Positions 9,886 to 20,123 are shown, numbered from the stretch's first letter. The stretch: DNA of 64,000 nucleotides from Neptuniibacter marinus (GCF_001597725.1 NZ_LUTR01000001.1:1-64000); one strand, 5' to 3'. The notes: generated by a model from the sequence alone, not told the origin. Numbers and translations are program-made.

Positions 9886-11565
9886 ATGAGCGAAAGCTTT
9901 GCTGATCTGTTTGAAGAATCCCTTCAATCACTAGACATGACCCCTGGCAAATTAGTAATTGGTGAAGTTGTTGATATCGACAGCGACTGGGTTACTGTAC
10001 ATGCTGGCCTTAAATCTGAAGCAATCATCCCGCGTTCACAGTTCCTTAACGATGCTAATGAACTTGAAATCAAGATCGGTGACGACGTTAAAGTTGCACT
10101 AGAAGCGGTTGAAGATGGCTTTGGTGAAACGCGTCTGTCTCGTGAAAAAGCTAAACGCGCTGAAGCTTGGGAAGTTCTGCAGACTAAATTTGAAGCTGAA
10201 GAAACTGTTAAAGGTTACATCAGCGGCAAAGTTAAAGGCGGCTTTACTGTTAGCATCAACAACATCCAAGGCTTCTTACCAGGTTCTTTGGTAGATGTAC
10301 GTCCAGTTCGTGACGTTGATCACCTAGAAGGTAAAGAGCTTGAATTCAAGCTGATCAAATTAGACCCTAAGCGTAACAACATTGTTGTTTCTCGCCGCGC
10401 GGTTCTACAAGAAGCTAATAGCGCCCAACGTGATGAGCTACTAGCTACCTTGGAAGAAGGTCAGGAAGTTAAAGGTTTCGTTAAGAACCTAACTAACTAC
10501 GGTGCTTTCATCGATCTAGGCGGTGTTGACGGCCTTCTACACATTACAGACATGGCTTGGAAACGCATTTCCCACCCATCTGAAATGTTGAACCCAGGTG
10601 ACGAGATCACTGTTAAGATCATCAAATTCGACAAAGAATCTGGTCGTATTTCTCTTGGTCTTAAGCAACTATCTATGGATCCATGGGCGCTTATCAAAGA
10701 GCGTTACCCATCCGGTGCCAAGTGTCAGGCACGCATCACTAACCTTACTGATTACGGTTGCTTCGCATCTATCGAAGACGGCGTAGAAGGTCTAGTACAC
10801 GTTTCTGAAATGTCTTGGACTAACAAAAACATCCACCCATCAAAAGTTGTAAACATTGGTGATGAAGTGGAAGTTATGATCCTTGATGTTGATGAAGAGC
10901 GTCGTCGTATCTCTCTTGGTATCAAGCAGTGTACTGCTAATCCTTGGGTTACTTTCGCTGAGCAGTTTGCAGCTAACGACAAAGTTACTGGTACGATCAA
11001 AACTATCACTGACTTTGGTATCTTCGTTGGTCTACAGGATGAGCTTGACGGTCTAGTTCACATGTCTGACATCACATGGGAAGCTGATGCTGAAGCAGCG
11101 CTACGCCAGTTCAAGAAAGGCGAAGAAGTTGAAGCTATTATCCTTTCTATCGATGCAGAAAAAGAGCGTATCTCTCTTGGCATCAAACAGCTTGAAAGCG
11201 ATCCATTCGCTGAATACGCTGCAGCAAACGATAAAGGCACTATCGTAAACGGTAAAGTTATCTCCGTTGAAGCGAAAGGCGCGGTTATTGAACTAGCTGA
11301 AGGTATCGAAGGTACGCTTAAAGTTTCTGAGATCTCTGTTGATCGTATTGATGATGCAACTACAGTACTTAACGTTGGTGACGACGTTGAAGCTAAGATC
11401 ATCACAATGGATCGTCGTAACCGCGTAATCAACCTGTCTATCAAAGCGAAAGAACAGGCTGAAGAGAAAGCTGCAATCTCTGCTGTACGCAATGCTGAAG
11501 TTGAAGTTGCAGGCCCAACTACCATTGGTGACCTAATCAAAGCTCAGCTAGACAACCAGAAGTAA
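9886..11565 (+). CDS. rpsA: 30S ribosomal protein S1
   Basis: Protein of 559 residues, matching E. coli S1 (557), with six S1/OB-fold repeats. Repeated signatures include [24 protein letters not shown], here split by eye, then [23 protein letters not shown] and [22 protein letters not shown]. It binds mRNA on the small subunit and helps unfold leaders during initiation. The ATG at 9886 gives the conserved [13 protein letters not shown] start and has AGGA upstream, so the longer frame to 9859 was not used. Codon use is strongly biased, as expected for high expression. The usual cmk and ihfB neighbours are absent. Confidence 0.97.
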   Translation: MSESFADLFEESLQSLDMTPGKLVIGEVVDIDSDWVTVHAGLKSEAIIPRSQFLNDANELEIKIGDDVKVALEAVEDGFGETRLSREKAKRAEAWEVLQTKFEAEETVKGYISGKVKGGFTVSINNIQGFLPGSLVDVRPVRDVDHLEGKELEFKLIKLDPKRNNIVVSRRAVLQEANSAQRDELLATLEEGQEVKGFVKNLTNYGAFIDLGGVDGLLHITDMAWKRISHPSEMLNPGDEITVKIIKFDKESGRISLGLKQLSMDPWALIKERYPSGAKCQARITNLTDYGCFASIEDGVEGLVHVSEMSWTNKNIHPSKVVNIGDEVEVMILDVDEERRRISLGIKQCTANPWVTFAEQFAANDKVTGTIKTITDFGIFVGLQDELDGLVHMSDITWEADAEAALRQFKKGEEVEAIILSIDAEKERISLGIKQLESDPFAEYAAANDKGTIVNGKVISVEAKGAVIELAEGIEGTLKVSEISVDRIDDATTVLNVGDDVEAKIITMDRRNRVINLSIKAKEQAEEKAAISAVRNAEVEVAGPTTIGDLIKAQLDNQK

Positions 11566-11599
11566 GAAACGCTTAAGCCAACACTGGCTTAACATTAAA

Positions 11600-11633
11600 A
11601 ACCGCAAACAGATCACTGTTTGCGGTTTTTTTG
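11600..11633 (+). terminator. Rho-independent terminator of rpsA
   Basis: A 12-bp perfect stem (AACCGCAAACAG / CTGTTTGCGGTT) with a 4-nt loop and a run of seven T. It lies 34 bp after the rpsA stop. Confidence 0.95.
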
Positions 11634-11709
11634 TTTTATTCAGAACAAAATCCTTTTATTCTCTTTACCTTACCTCTTAAAAAATACGCACAGGAAACAT
11701 TTCTTACTC

Positions 11710-11715
11710 TATAAT
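11710..11715 (+). promoter_or_regulatory. Possible -10 box for the Amt-GGDEF-EAL gene
   Basis: TATAAT inside the 15-bp palindrome CTCTATAATATAGAG, 90 bp before the start codon. No clear -35 box is seen, so an activator or a repressor acting at the palindrome is possible. Confidence 0.35.
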
Positions 11716-11804
11716 ATAGAGAATATTTATTTACTAAGACTAATGATTTACAAAAGTTCGGAGCGTTAACACACTTTCTCACGCCGTATAAGGAAAGGTT
11801 ATAA

Positions 11805-14800
11805 ATGCTGGATAATTTGTGGCTGATTGTATCAGCTCTTTTAGTATTCTTAATGCAGGCCGGTTTTTTATGCCTAGAAAGCGGAAGAATTCGCAGTAAA
11901 AACAGCATTAACGTTGCAGCAAAAAACATTACTGACTTTATCCTTTCCACAACGATCTTCTGGATAGCTGGCTTCGGGTTAATGTTTGGTAACACCTACC
12001 TAGGCCTTATAGGCAGTAACAGCTTCCTCTTTGGTAGCGACAACTCCGCAGATGAAATCTGTTTCTTTATATTTCAAATGATGTTTTGCAGTACTGCAGC
12101 TACGCTAATGTCGGGCGCTGTTGCTGAACGCATGAGTTTTATTGGATACATATATGCAACGATAATTCTAAGCGTTGCTATCTACCCTATTACTGGACAC
12201 TGGGCTTGGGGTGGTCTTTATCAAGACACTCAACAAGGGTGGTTAGCCGCTCTAGGTTTTATCGATTTTGCAGGTTCAACCGTCGTCCACTCTGTAGGTG
12301 GATGGGTTGCATTAGCCTGCGTTATAATTATCGGCCCTCGGCTTGGTCGCTACGATGTCAATACTAAGTTCCCATCCGGTAGCAATCTTCCTATGGCAAC
12401 AATGGGGACACTGCTCATTTGGTTTGGCTGGTTTGGTTTCAATGGCGGTAGTGTCCTAGCCATCAACGATCAAGTTCCCAAAATCCTACTCAACACCTGT
12501 CTTGCCGCCATCTGGGGGGGCCTTATCGCAACCTCCCTCCATTACTTTGATAAGCGATTTATTGATGTTAGTTATATTCTAAATGGCATTATTGCAGGCC
12601 TTGTTGGCATCACGGCATCCTGTTTCGCTGTCGAGCCCATATCGGCTGCCTTTATAGGAATGATCTCTGGCGGCATTGTATATTACGGCACACTATGGCT
12701 AGAAAAAATGCAGATTGATGATGCACTTGCTGTTATCCCTGCTCACCTTTTAGCCGGTATTTGGGGCACTATAGCCGTTGCTATATTTGCTGACTACAGC
12801 AAGCTTAATACAGGACTTACTTTTTCCCAGCAGCTCACAATCCAGCTTTGTGGTATTGCAGCAATTGGGCTCTATAGTTTTGGAGTAAGTTACTGCTTAC
12901 TTAGTATTATTAACCGCTTTGCTCCATTACGCGTAACTGTACAAGATGAGAAACAAGGCCTCAATATTGCTGAGCATCAAGCATCTACAGAGCTGATTGA
13001 CCTTTTAAGCGATATGGAACAACAACAAAATCTAGGCAATTTCACTTCACCAGTCAAAGAAGAGCCCTTTACGGAAGTTGGCCAAATCGCAAAAAAGTAT
13101 AACCAGGTCATTACACGCATCAATCAAGAGATGTCGCAAAAAGATTTTGCCATTGATCAGTTCCAAGCAAGCGAAAAACGCAAAAGTGCCATTCTAGACT
13201 CATCAATGGATTGCATTATATCCATTGATTGGGAAGGGAAAATCATTGAGTTCAATCCGTCGGCAGAACGTACATTGGGCTGTCTAAAAAAGCAGGTAGT
13301 AGGCAAAAGCTTTACCAAGTATTTTGTTCTCGAAGAAGATAGAGAAGCGGTTGAATACAGCCTGCGTCATTTTTTCAGCGCAGCTAATGGTCTTGTTTTA
13401 AATAGACGAAATGCACTACAACTACAACGTATATCTGCCCACCCCTTCCCAGCTGAAGTTACGATAACCAGTACACGTATGGAAGATGATTCCCGTACTG
13501 AATTTACACTCCATATACGCGATGTAACACGAGAGCAAAAACTGCAATCTCGACTTAAATTTCTTGCCTACCGAGATCCACTAACTAGCTTATCCAACCG
13601 CACATATATGATGAAATCGCTTTCTGCGGCTATAGAGATGGCAAAACTGCATAACGAGACCGTTGCACTATTCTTCCTCGACTTAGATAAATTTAAAAAA
13701 ATTAATGATACTCTCGGACACAAAGCGGGTGATGAACTTTTATGTGAAGTGGCTAAACGCCTGACAGAAGTCGCACGTGAAGATGACCTTATCGCTCGCT
13801 GGGGAGGCGACGAGTTTATTGTCGTACTCAGGGGAAAAATTAACCTCGATGTAATAAGCAAAAAAGCAAAAGACATCCTAGAAATAATGCGCAAACCGGT
13901 AGAGATAAGCAAAAAGCAGTTCAATATCCCTACCAGTATAGGTATATCACTTTCTGTATGCGGGCAAACCCACGCAGATAACTTAATTCAAGAAGCTGAT
14001 ATAGCCATGTATGCAGCAAAAGAAAGTGGCCGAGACAACTATCAAATATTTCAAGCCCACATGGCTGAAAATGTTACAAAATCAGCAACTTACGAGCGCC
14101 TAATTCAAACCGGACTCGCAGAGAAGCAATTCCACCTTGTTTATCAGCCTAAAGTTTTCCGCAGTAAAGACAATATTATCGCTCTGGAAGCTCTTATTCG
14201 ATGGAATAATCCTAAACAGGGGCTGATCCCACCTACAGATTTCATACCGATAGCGGAAGAAAGCAACCTCATTATCCAACTCGGCGAAATGGTCATCAAC
14301 ACAGCCCTCATGCAGATTCGAGAATGGATCGATCAGGGACTGTCTCCGGTGCCTATTGCCGTTAATATCTCAGGCAAACACCTTATATCAGAAGAGCTAG
14401 TGCCTTTTATAAAACAACAGTTAGTTCTCTTCTCCATTCCAGGCTCACTACTCGAAATAGAAATAACCGAGGGAGTCTTAATTGATGATATAGAAATCTG
14501 TATCAGCGTGCTTGAAGAACTTAAAGCCTTAAATATAAGCATATCTATTGATGATTTTGGTACAGGCTACTCTTCATTAAACTATTTAAAACGACTACCT
14601 CTCGATATTCTAAAAATAGATCAATCCTTTGTAGAAGAGTGCCATCGTAAAGACGAGGACACTGAAATATGTGCAACCATTATTAATTTAGCTAGGAACC
14701 TGAATCTAAGTACGATAGCGGAGGGAGTAGAAACGGAAGGGCAGCTAGATACCTTACTTAAGCTCGGCTGTGAGGTTTTCCAAGGCTACTATTTCTACAA

Positions 14801-14861
14801 GCCTCTTGAAAAAGAGGCAATATCCAAGCTGCTTTCACCTACAATAAACACTGATAATTAA
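11805..14861 (+). CDS. Ammonium transporter fused to PAS, GGDEF and EAL domains
   Basis: Protein of 1018 residues. Residues 1 to about 375 form an Amt/MEP/Rh transporter with the pore twin histidines at H162 (VVHSVGG) and H314 (IPAHLLAG) and the gate region FQMMFCSTAATLMSGAVAER. A linker leads to a PAS domain (about 455-575). A GGDEF domain follows (about 585-750) with intact RWGGDEF at 665-671 and the inhibitory I-site RxxD at R658-D661. The EAL domain (about 760-1010) has EALIRW at 795-800, DDFGTGYSS and IAEGVETEGQ. It should couple ammonium binding or flux to cyclic-di-GMP turnover. The start follows AAGGAAAGG. No GlnK gene is adjacent. Whether the cyclase or the phosphodiesterase dominates cannot be read from sequence. 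Confidence 0.93.
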   Translation: MLDNLWLIVSALLVFLMQAGFLCLESGRIRSKNSINVAAKNITDFILSTTIFWIAGFGLMFGNTYLGLIGSNSFLFGSDNSADEICFFIFQMMFCSTAATLMSGAVAERMSFIGYIYATIILSVAIYPITGHWAWGGLYQDTQQGWLAALGFIDFAGSTVVHSVGGWVALACVIIIGPRLGRYDVNTKFPSGSNLPMATMGTLLIWFGWFGFNGGSVLAINDQVPKILLNTCLAAIWGGLIATSLHYFDKRFIDVSYILNGIIAGLVGITASCFAVEPISAAFIGMISGGIVYYGTLWLEKMQIDDALAVIPAHLLAGIWGTIAVAIFADYSKLNTGLTFSQQLTIQLCGIAAIGLYSFGVSYCLLSIINRFAPLRVTVQDEKQGLNIAEHQASTELIDLLSDMEQQQNLGNFTSPVKEEPFTEVGQIAKKYNQVITRINQEMSQKDFAIDQFQASEKRKSAILDSSMDCIISIDWEGKIIEFNPSAERTLGCLKKQVVGKSFTKYFVLEEDREAVEYSLRHFFSAANGLVLNRRNALQLQRISAHPFPAEVTITSTRMEDDSRTEFTLHIRDVTREQKLQSRLKFLAYRDPLTSLSNRTYMMKSLSAAIEMAKLHNETVALFFLDLDKFKKINDTLGHKAGDELLCEVAKRLTEVAREDDLIARWGGDEFIVVLRGKINLDVISKKAKDILEIMRKPVEISKKQFNIPTSIGISLSVCGQTHADNLIQEADIAMYAAKESGRDNYQIFQAHMAENVTKSATYERLIQTGLAEKQFHLVYQPKVFRSKDNIIALEALIRWNNPKQGLIPPTDFIPIAEESNLIIQLGEMVINTALMQIREWIDQGLSPVPIAVNISGKHLISEELVPFIKQQLVLFSIPGSLLEIEITEGVLIDDIEICISVLEELKALNISISIDDFGTGYSSLNYLKRLPLDILKIDQSFVEECHRKDEDTEICATIINLARNLNLSTIAEGVETEGQLDTLLKLGCEVFQGYYFYKPLEKEAISKLLSPTINTDN

Positions 14862-14872
14862 AAGTTGCTTAA

Positions 14873-15313
14873 TCACTCAATGATATAATCAACAAAATCC
14901 TCTTCATCTATTTCATCATCTTTAACTTCATACCAACTTAAAACAGACGCACCTGATTCAATCACTGTTTTTTGATCCCCACTGACCAGAGGGTGCCATT
15001 CAGGAAGGTCTTTCCCTTCATGAACCAATCGGTATGCGCAACTTGGTGGAAGCCAATGAAATGAATCCACATCTTCAGGCCTAAGTTTTACGCAATTAGG
15101 CACTAGCGAACAACGCTCTTCATATTTAGTACAACGACAGGTTTCAAAATCGAGCAGATGACACACGACAGATGTATAAAAAACTTCTTGAGTATCTTCA
15201 TCTTCCAACTTGTGCAAACAACATAATGCACAGCCATCACAGAGGGATTCCCACTCAGTAGAACTCATCTGACCTAAACTTTTACTACGCCAAAAAACCT
15301 CTTGAGCGGCCAC
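14873..15313 (-). CDS. ycgN: YcgN-like cysteine-cluster protein (UPF0260)
   Basis: Protein of 146 residues in the YcgN branch of the YkgJ/zinc- or iron-chelating family. The conserved cysteines appear as CDGCALCC, then CHLL, CRC, CSLVPNC and PPSCAYR. Biochemical function is unknown; the cysteine pattern suggests metal or Fe-S binding. It starts with GTG directly after the ycgL stop (TAAGTG), and the residues from this GTG align with the E. coli N-terminus, supporting the choice. Last gene of the dnaX operon. Confidence 0.88.
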   Translation of the reverse strand: MAAQEVFWRSKSLGQMSSTEWESLCDGCALCCLHKLEDEDTQEVFYTSVVCHLLDFETCRCTKYEERCSLVPNCVKLRPEDVDSFHWLPPSCAYRLVHEGKDLPEWHPLVSGDQKTVIESGASVLSWYEVKDDEIDEEDFVDYIIE

Positions 15314-15601
15314 TTAACGCACGCCACTTTCAGGACTATCTTTATGAAGATCTAGCATATAGTCATCTTTTGGAGGCGGCATCTGCAGGTAATACCCTTT
15401 TTCCTCTAAGCCCTCTAGCACTTTATCTACATCCACCCTCGCCAGTTTACGGTTCGCCGTCAAAGGAATATCCATGACTAGCTTAGCTGTGCCAAACATC
15501 TCTAACAGAGCCTCAGGCACCTTACTCAACTTATCTCGCTTATCGACATAGAGATACATTTCATCTTTACGAGAACTTAAATAAACAGAACAAACCTTCA
15601 T
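15314..15601 (-). CDS. ycgL: YcgL domain protein
   Basis: Small protein of 95 residues of the YcgL family, a compact alpha/beta fold of unknown function found next to rnd in many gammaproteobacteria. Recognisable stretches are KDEMYLYVDKRD, LLEMFGTAKLVM and KGYYLQMPPP. It lies between rnd (20 bp upstream) and ycgN (abutting). Confidence 0.92.
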   Translation of the reverse strand: MKVCSVYLSSRKDEMYLYVDKRDKLSKVPEALLEMFGTAKLVMDIPLTANRKLARVDVDKVLEGLEEKGYYLQMPPPKDDYMLDLHKDSPESGVR

Positions 15602-15620
15602 GCAGAAAATACCTTTATAT

Positions 15621-16802
15621 TTAACTCGAACATCTTAAACGCTCTATAACTTCAAGCTCATCTAACAATGCCGGGCCTATTAACTTTTGACGCCACTCTG
15701 ACATTTGGGAAGGTAGTCTATACTCCCCTTCATCAACACCCGATCGAATAAGTAGCTCTAACTCTTTACGACGCAATAGGATCTCCGGCGCAACGTCATT
15801 AGCCTCAGCAGCTTTACGGGCAATCGCCTTTAGCTTCTTCAGGTGTTTGTTCCAAAAGTAATGTAGAGGCCTAGGAATAGGCCTTGGTGGATTAGCTTCA
15901 GCACTATCAGACCCCGACTTTATGAAACCTAAAATCGTTTCACCATCACTGCGCAAAATATGCTTTCTAATTTCATCTAATCGAGAAAGGTCGCTCATAT
16001 TACGCGGCCACGCCTCTATAATTTGCAATAAAGCCTGATTTTTTAATATTCGATTACGCGGCACATCTCGATCCCGTGCAATCTGTTCACGCCACGCAGT
16101 CAAATCCCTTAATGCTGCTAACTTATGCACAGGACAACGCCACATCTGTGTAAAACGCAGGTAGTAGTCATAACCCTCAACATCATCAACCAATGCATTA
16201 TCGAGCATTTTCTGGTTTTCTTGCTCAGCCCAAGAATAGGTATCTCGCTGCAAAAATTCCTGCTTTTGCATTGCATAGATTTCAGGTAAATAAGCGACAT
16301 CCAGCGCAGCATAATGTATCTGACTTGAGGTCAATGGACGCTTTAGCCAATCCGATGTAGTTTCATGCTTTTCCATTTGCACATCGAGTTTCTGCTCAAG
16401 CATCCTCTGTAATCCCATAGAAAAGCCCCAATTAAGCAAAGCAGCCCCTATCTGAGTATCAAAAACAGGTTGGGGAAGCACTCCTAACACTTTAAGAAAC
16501 AGCTCAAGATCCTCCGTTGCTGCATGCATTAACTTAATGACAGAGCGATCTTGAAACAGTTCAGATAGAGCACTGAAGTCTGATATATCTAAAGGATCAA
16601 TCAAATAACACTGGCGATCATCCGCCACCTGTATTAACCCAGCAATGGGATAAAAGGTTTCAACACGGATAAACTCAGTATCTAGCGCGACTAAAGGTAA
16701 AGTTCGCCAGTGATTACAATACCGACTTAGATCTGCTTCAGATCTAATCCATATAGGCTCCTCGGCTGAAGCTTCTAACGTTTTCCAATTGTAATCTGAC
16801 AA
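15621..16802 (-). CDS. rnd: Ribonuclease D
   Basis: 3'-5' exoribonuclease of 393 residues of the DEDD family, with one DnaQ-like domain and two C-terminal HRDC-like helical domains. Exo motifs are LVALDTEFIRVETF (Exo I), LIQVAD and VIKLMHAATEDLELF (Exo II), and HYAALDVAYLPEIY (Exo III, DEDDy). It matures the 3' ends of tRNAs and other stable RNAs in the cytosol. It follows recR by 11 bp. Confidence 0.95.
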   Translation of the reverse strand: MSDYNWKTLEASAEEPIWIRSEADLSRYCNHWRTLPLVALDTEFIRVETFYPIAGLIQVADDRQCYLIDPLDISDFSALSELFQDRSVIKLMHAATEDLELFLKVLGVLPQPVFDTQIGAALLNWGFSMGLQRMLEQKLDVQMEKHETTSDWLKRPLTSSQIHYAALDVAYLPEIYAMQKQEFLQRDTYSWAEQENQKMLDNALVDDVEGYDYYLRFTQMWRCPVHKLAALRDLTAWREQIARDRDVPRNRILKNQALLQIIEAWPRNMSDLSRLDEIRKHILRSDGETILGFIKSGSDSAEANPPRPIPRPLHYFWNKHLKKLKAIARKAAEANDVAPEILLRRKELELLIRSGVDEGEYRLPSQMSEWRQKLIGPALLDELEVIERLRCSS

Positions 16803-16813
16803 CTTTTAAATCC

Positions 16814-17413
16814 TCAAAGCAGTGAGCGCCGGCCCGCCATCGCGTGCGCTAACGTACCGCCATCAACAAATTCCAGCTCCCCACCTACAGGTACCCCATG
16901 CGCAATGCGAGTCACTTTAATGCCCAACTCCTTTACCTGAGCAGCAATAAAATGTGCAGTTGCCTCACCCTCAACAGTAGGGTTGGTCGCTAAAATTATT
17001 TCATTTATTTCTGTGGAATGGATAAATTCTAAAAGTTTATCTATACCTAAATCTTCCGGCCCAATACCATCAATCGGTGATAAATGTCCTGAAAGTACAA
17101 AATACAAACCGTTGTAACCACCTGTTTGTTCTATAGCGAGCACATCAACCGGTGATTCCAACACACAAAGCGTTGACCGATCTCTACTTTCAGACTGACA
17201 TATTTCACATAAATCGTGTTCAGATAAAGTACGGCATTGGCGACAATGCCCTACCTCGGCAACCGCTTTCTGTAAAATTTCAGCTAAAGCCAAAGCACCT
17301 TCAGAATCTCTTTCTAAAAGGTGAAAAGCCATACGCTGAGCAGATTTAGGGCCGACACTCGGCAAGCAACGAAGCGCGGTAATCAACTGTTGAATAAGTG
17401 AACTAAACGACAT
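16814..17413 (-). CDS. recR: Recombination mediator RecR
   Basis: Protein of 199 residues, the standard length. It has an N-terminal helix-hairpin-helix region ([20 protein letters not shown]), a four-cysteine zinc finger (CRQC...CEICQS), and a Toprim domain with [15 protein letters not shown] and [15 protein letters not shown]. With RecO and RecF it loads RecA on gapped DNA. It lies three bases after ybaB. Confidence 0.96.
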   Translation of the reverse strand: MSFSSLIQQLITALRCLPSVGPKSAQRMAFHLLERDSEGALALAEILQKAVAEVGHCRQCRTLSEHDLCEICQSESRDRSTLCVLESPVDVLAIEQTGGYNGLYFVLSGHLSPIDGIGPEDLGIDKLLEFIHSTEINEIILATNPTVEGEATAHFIAAQVKELGIKVTRIAHGVPVGGELEFVDGGTLAHAMAGRRSLL

Positions 17414-17416
17414 AGG

Positions 17417-17743
17417 TTAAAACGGCATATTGAATCCAGGGGGCATGCCCATACCACCTGTAACTTCAGCCATTTTCTCTTGAGTATATGCTTCGATTTT
17501 ACGCACTGCATCGTTCACAGCAGCAGCGACAAGATCTTCTAAAATCTCTTTATCTTCTTCCATTAGGCTGTCATCAATATTGATGCTTTTAACATCGTGA
17601 CGGCCATTCATAACGACTTTTACCAGACCCGCACCTGATTCACCTGTTTGCTCAGCAAGGGCAACTTGTTCTTGCGCTTTCTGTAGGTTCTCTTGCATTT
17701 GCTGGGCTTGTTTCATTAAATTACCCATACCACCTTTCATCAT
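17417..17743 (-). CDS. ybaB: YbaB/EbfC nucleoid-associated protein
   Basis: DNA-binding protein of 108 residues with the Met/Gln-rich N-terminal helix ([19 protein letters not shown]) and the core [17 protein letters not shown]. It forms a dimer that binds DNA as part of the nucleoid. The gene lies between dnaX and recR, its standard position. Confidence 0.95.
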   Translation of the reverse strand: MMKGGMGNLMKQAQQMQENLQKAQEQVALAEQTGESGAGLVKVVMNGRHDVKSINIDDSLMEEDKEILEDLVAAAVNDAVRKIEAYTQEKMAEVTGGMGMPPGFNMPF

Positions 17744-17760
17744 TGCTCTTTACCTCAAAA

Positions 17761-19740
17761 TTAATCGATGGGTTGCACAGAAGATAGCTCTATCTGTGCA
17801 TCAAAATGTTGCTGTAACTGCTTTACTGTCTCATCATTACGAATTGACGTTATTGCTTCTGAATGCCGCTCTTCCCGTTTTCTATTTAAGTACTGCGCAG
17901 GTGTTTCTTGCGTTTGAATCGCTTGAACAAACTCAACACTCACTGACGCAGAGAAATATGTATTCAACGCATCACTTATCCGCTGTTGCTGAACTTCATT
18001 TAACATCGTCTTTTGATCTTTTGTGTAATGCAGAACAACAGCGTCAGATCTAATCTCTTCCAAAGATATATGTGTTGCTAAACTCTCAGTCATACCACTC
18101 AGACCGAGGTTTCGACCTATATGTACCCAATCTGAGAGCTGAATAGCACCTAAATCACGCGAACACTCTTTAACAGCTACGCTACTTTTAGCTATTTCTA
18201 TTGATTTAACATCTGCTTTACTTTCTGAAGGCGCATACGCATGCTCATTCCCTAATGGTTGCATGGTTTGATCGTTCACAAAGGACTGCTCACTCTCATC
18301 CATATTCCAAGGAGGAGTACTCTCTTGCTCTGTGCCTTCACCTTCAAACTTTTTTCTTGGGTCTACCCCACTTTGAGGGGCCGCATACTCAGCCTCATCA
18401 TAATAAACTGGCGGTTCATCCTGCCTAAGATCATTTTCCGGGTTCAAGGCTTGAGGCGCTACAGGTTGCTCGGTAACTGCCTCAATCGGAGATTCATCCT
18501 CAGGAAGCGGATTGGGCCTATCAATAGAAACGGCTTCCGCTACATTTACAGCTGGCTCATTAGTCTTAATATCTGATGACGTGTCCTGACTCGGCTCGAC
18601 CTTGTCGCGACCTAATGCTGATGAATTCTGCAATTCTACAGCACGTGGCCTAGCCCCTGCAGGCCTAAACGCTAGCATTCTGAGCAATACCATCTCTAGC
18701 CCTTCGCGAGGGTCAGGAACAAATGGCAGATCCTTACGCCCCATCAAAGCAACTTGATAATACAGCTGTATATCTTCAGCCGTTAAGGCCTTTGCTAGTT
18801 TTTGAACCTGAAGCATATCCCCCATACTGTTATCTACAGCATCAGGAATCGTTTGAACAAGCGCTATACGATGCAATACACTGATCAAGTCACCAAGCAC
18901 TGCATTGTAATCAGGAGAAAACTGAGCAAGATCCGTCACTGAAGCCATCAAACCTTTAGCATCGCCTGCAGCGAGACAAGAAAGCATTTGATAGACCAAA
19001 CGCTGATCGATTGTTCCCAGCATGGCACGAACATCAGCTTCATTAATAGTGCCTGCGCCAAACGCTATCGCTTGGTCAGTCAAACTCATCGCATCACGCA
19101 TTGAGCCATCAGCAGAGCGGGCTAAAAGCCAAAGTGCAGGCTCTTCAAAACTGATATTCTCCTCTCCCAACACGTGGGTAAGATGACTGACAATACGCTC
19201 AGGAATTAAGTTTTTAAGATTAAACTGTAAGCAACGAGATAAAATCGTAATCGGTAACTTCTGAGGATCTGTCGTTGCAAGTAGGAACTTAACATGCGGA
19301 GGCGGCTCTTCTAAGGTTTTTAATAACGCATTAAAAGAGTGTGTGGAAAGCATATGAACTTCGTCGATTAGATAGACTTTATAACGACCATGGGTTGGCG
19401 CATATTGCACATTTTCCATTAGTTCGCGAGTGTCTTCTACTTTCGTACGTGAGGCCGCATCCACCTCAATAAGGTCAACAAAACGCCCTTCAGCAATCTC
19501 TTTACAAGCAGAACATTCTCCACAAGGAGTAGAGGATACGCCGGTTTCGCAGTTAAGGGATTTAGCAAATAAGCGTGCTATAGAAGTTTTACCTACACCT
19601 CGAGTACCAGTAAAAAGATAGGCATGGTGCAACCGATCATCATCGAGAGCATTCACAAGTGCTTTTAGCACATGCTCTTGCCCCACCATTTCTTGAAATC
19701 TCGCAGGGCGCCACTTTCGCGCCAGAACCTGATAACTCAT
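17761..19740 (-). CDS. dnaX: DNA polymerase III subunits tau and gamma
   Basis: Clamp-loader ATPase of 659 residues (tau; E. coli 643). Walker A is GTRGVGKTS, the zinc-binding cysteines are in CETGVSSTPCGECSAC, Walker B is IDEVHML, and the arginine-finger/sensor region is ILSRCLQF. A low-complexity acidic linker (about 370-530) precedes the tau-specific C-terminal domain that contacts the polymerase and DnaB. The linker contains an A AAA AAG slippery site at 18355-18349 in the zero frame. A -1 shift there reaches TGA two codons later and would give a gamma protein of about 465 residues. Confidence 0.97.
   Translation of the reverse strand: MSYQVLARKWRPARFQEMVGQEHVLKALVNALDDDRLHHAYLFTGTRGVGKTSIARLFAKSLNCETGVSSTPCGECSACKEIAEGRFVDLIEVDAASRTKVEDTRELMENVQYAPTHGRYKVYLIDEVHMLSTHSFNALLKTLEEPPPHVKFLLATTDPQKLPITILSRCLQFNLKNLIPERIVSHLTHVLGEENISFEEPALWLLARSADGSMRDAMSLTDQAIAFGAGTINEADVRAMLGTIDQRLVYQMLSCLAAGDAKGLMASVTDLAQFSPDYNAVLGDLISVLHRIALVQTIPDAVDNSMGDMLQVQKLAKALTAEDIQLYYQVALMGRKDLPFVPDPREGLEMVLLRMLAFRPAGARPRAVELQNSSALGRDKVEPSQDTSSDIKTNEPAVNVAEAVSIDRPNPLPEDESPIEAVTEQPVAPQALNPENDLRQDEPPVYYDEAEYAAPQSGVDPRKKFEGEGTEQESTPPWNMDESEQSFVNDQTMQPLGNEHAYAPSESKADVKSIEIAKSSVAVKECSRDLGAIQLSDWVHIGRNLGLSGMTESLATHISLEEIRSDAVVLHYTKDQKTMLNEVQQQRISDALNTYFSASVSVEFVQAIQTQETPAQYLNRKREERHSEAITSIRNDETVKQLQQHFDAQIELSSVQPID
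18344..18355 (-). promoter_or_regulatory. Programmed -1 frameshift site in dnaX
   Basis: The minus strand reads AGA AAA AAG TTT GAA in the tau frame. The heptamer A AAA AAG is the same as in E. coli dnaX. After a -1 slip the next codons are GTT then TGA (18346-18344), giving a truncated gamma product. A G-rich run about 10 bases upstream (GTGGGG) might act as the internal Shine-Dalgarno enhancer. I could not confirm a strong downstream stem-loop by eye. Confidence 0.8.
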
Positions 19741-20123
19741 CTAATATATGCAGCTTATTGTTAGAAAAAAACAGAGCCCTATGCTACCTTTTGCATGTTT
19801 TTTTCGCCAGCTAAACCTTACTTTTAAACGCGCAAAAGCCCTCCCCCACATCTAGCAAGAATAATGTATTCAGCCTAAAGATATATAGAATCTATAAGCA
19901 CTACCTTTTATTCTGCTGCTAAATATCCACCCACTTAACTCTCTTTCTAGCCAACAATGCCACATACTCTGTATATCGCTACTCAGCCGCCTATAAATAC
20001 GTTAGTCTTTCAGCAATAGAAAATGAGCAAGTAACTGATAAGTTAAACATCAAAACAAACTTACCCTCGCCAGCACTATAAATAACGTTTAAAATTAAAG
20101 AGTAATAAAACTAGGCTTCATTT
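19741..20123. other. Intergenic region between divergent dnaX and a small gene
   Basis: AT-rich spacer of 383 bp holding the promoters of two divergent genes. I see no RNA gene; the SRP RNA signature was looked for and not found. There is no convincing open frame either. Confidence 0.5.

Noticed and set aside
10497-11540. Several antisense open frames inside rpsA
   Set aside because: They mirror the strongly biased codon use of rpsA, a common artefact, and have Ser/Arg-rich compositions without motifs.
11636-11995. 119-residue minus-strand open frame over the start of the Amt fusion gene
   Set aside because: It overlaps a clear conserved transporter gene on the other strand and has no recognisable domain.
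19741-20123. SRP RNA (ffs) or another small RNA near dnaX
   Set aside because: The conserved GGTCAGG...GGAAGGAAGCAGCC core of SRP RNA is not present on either strand.
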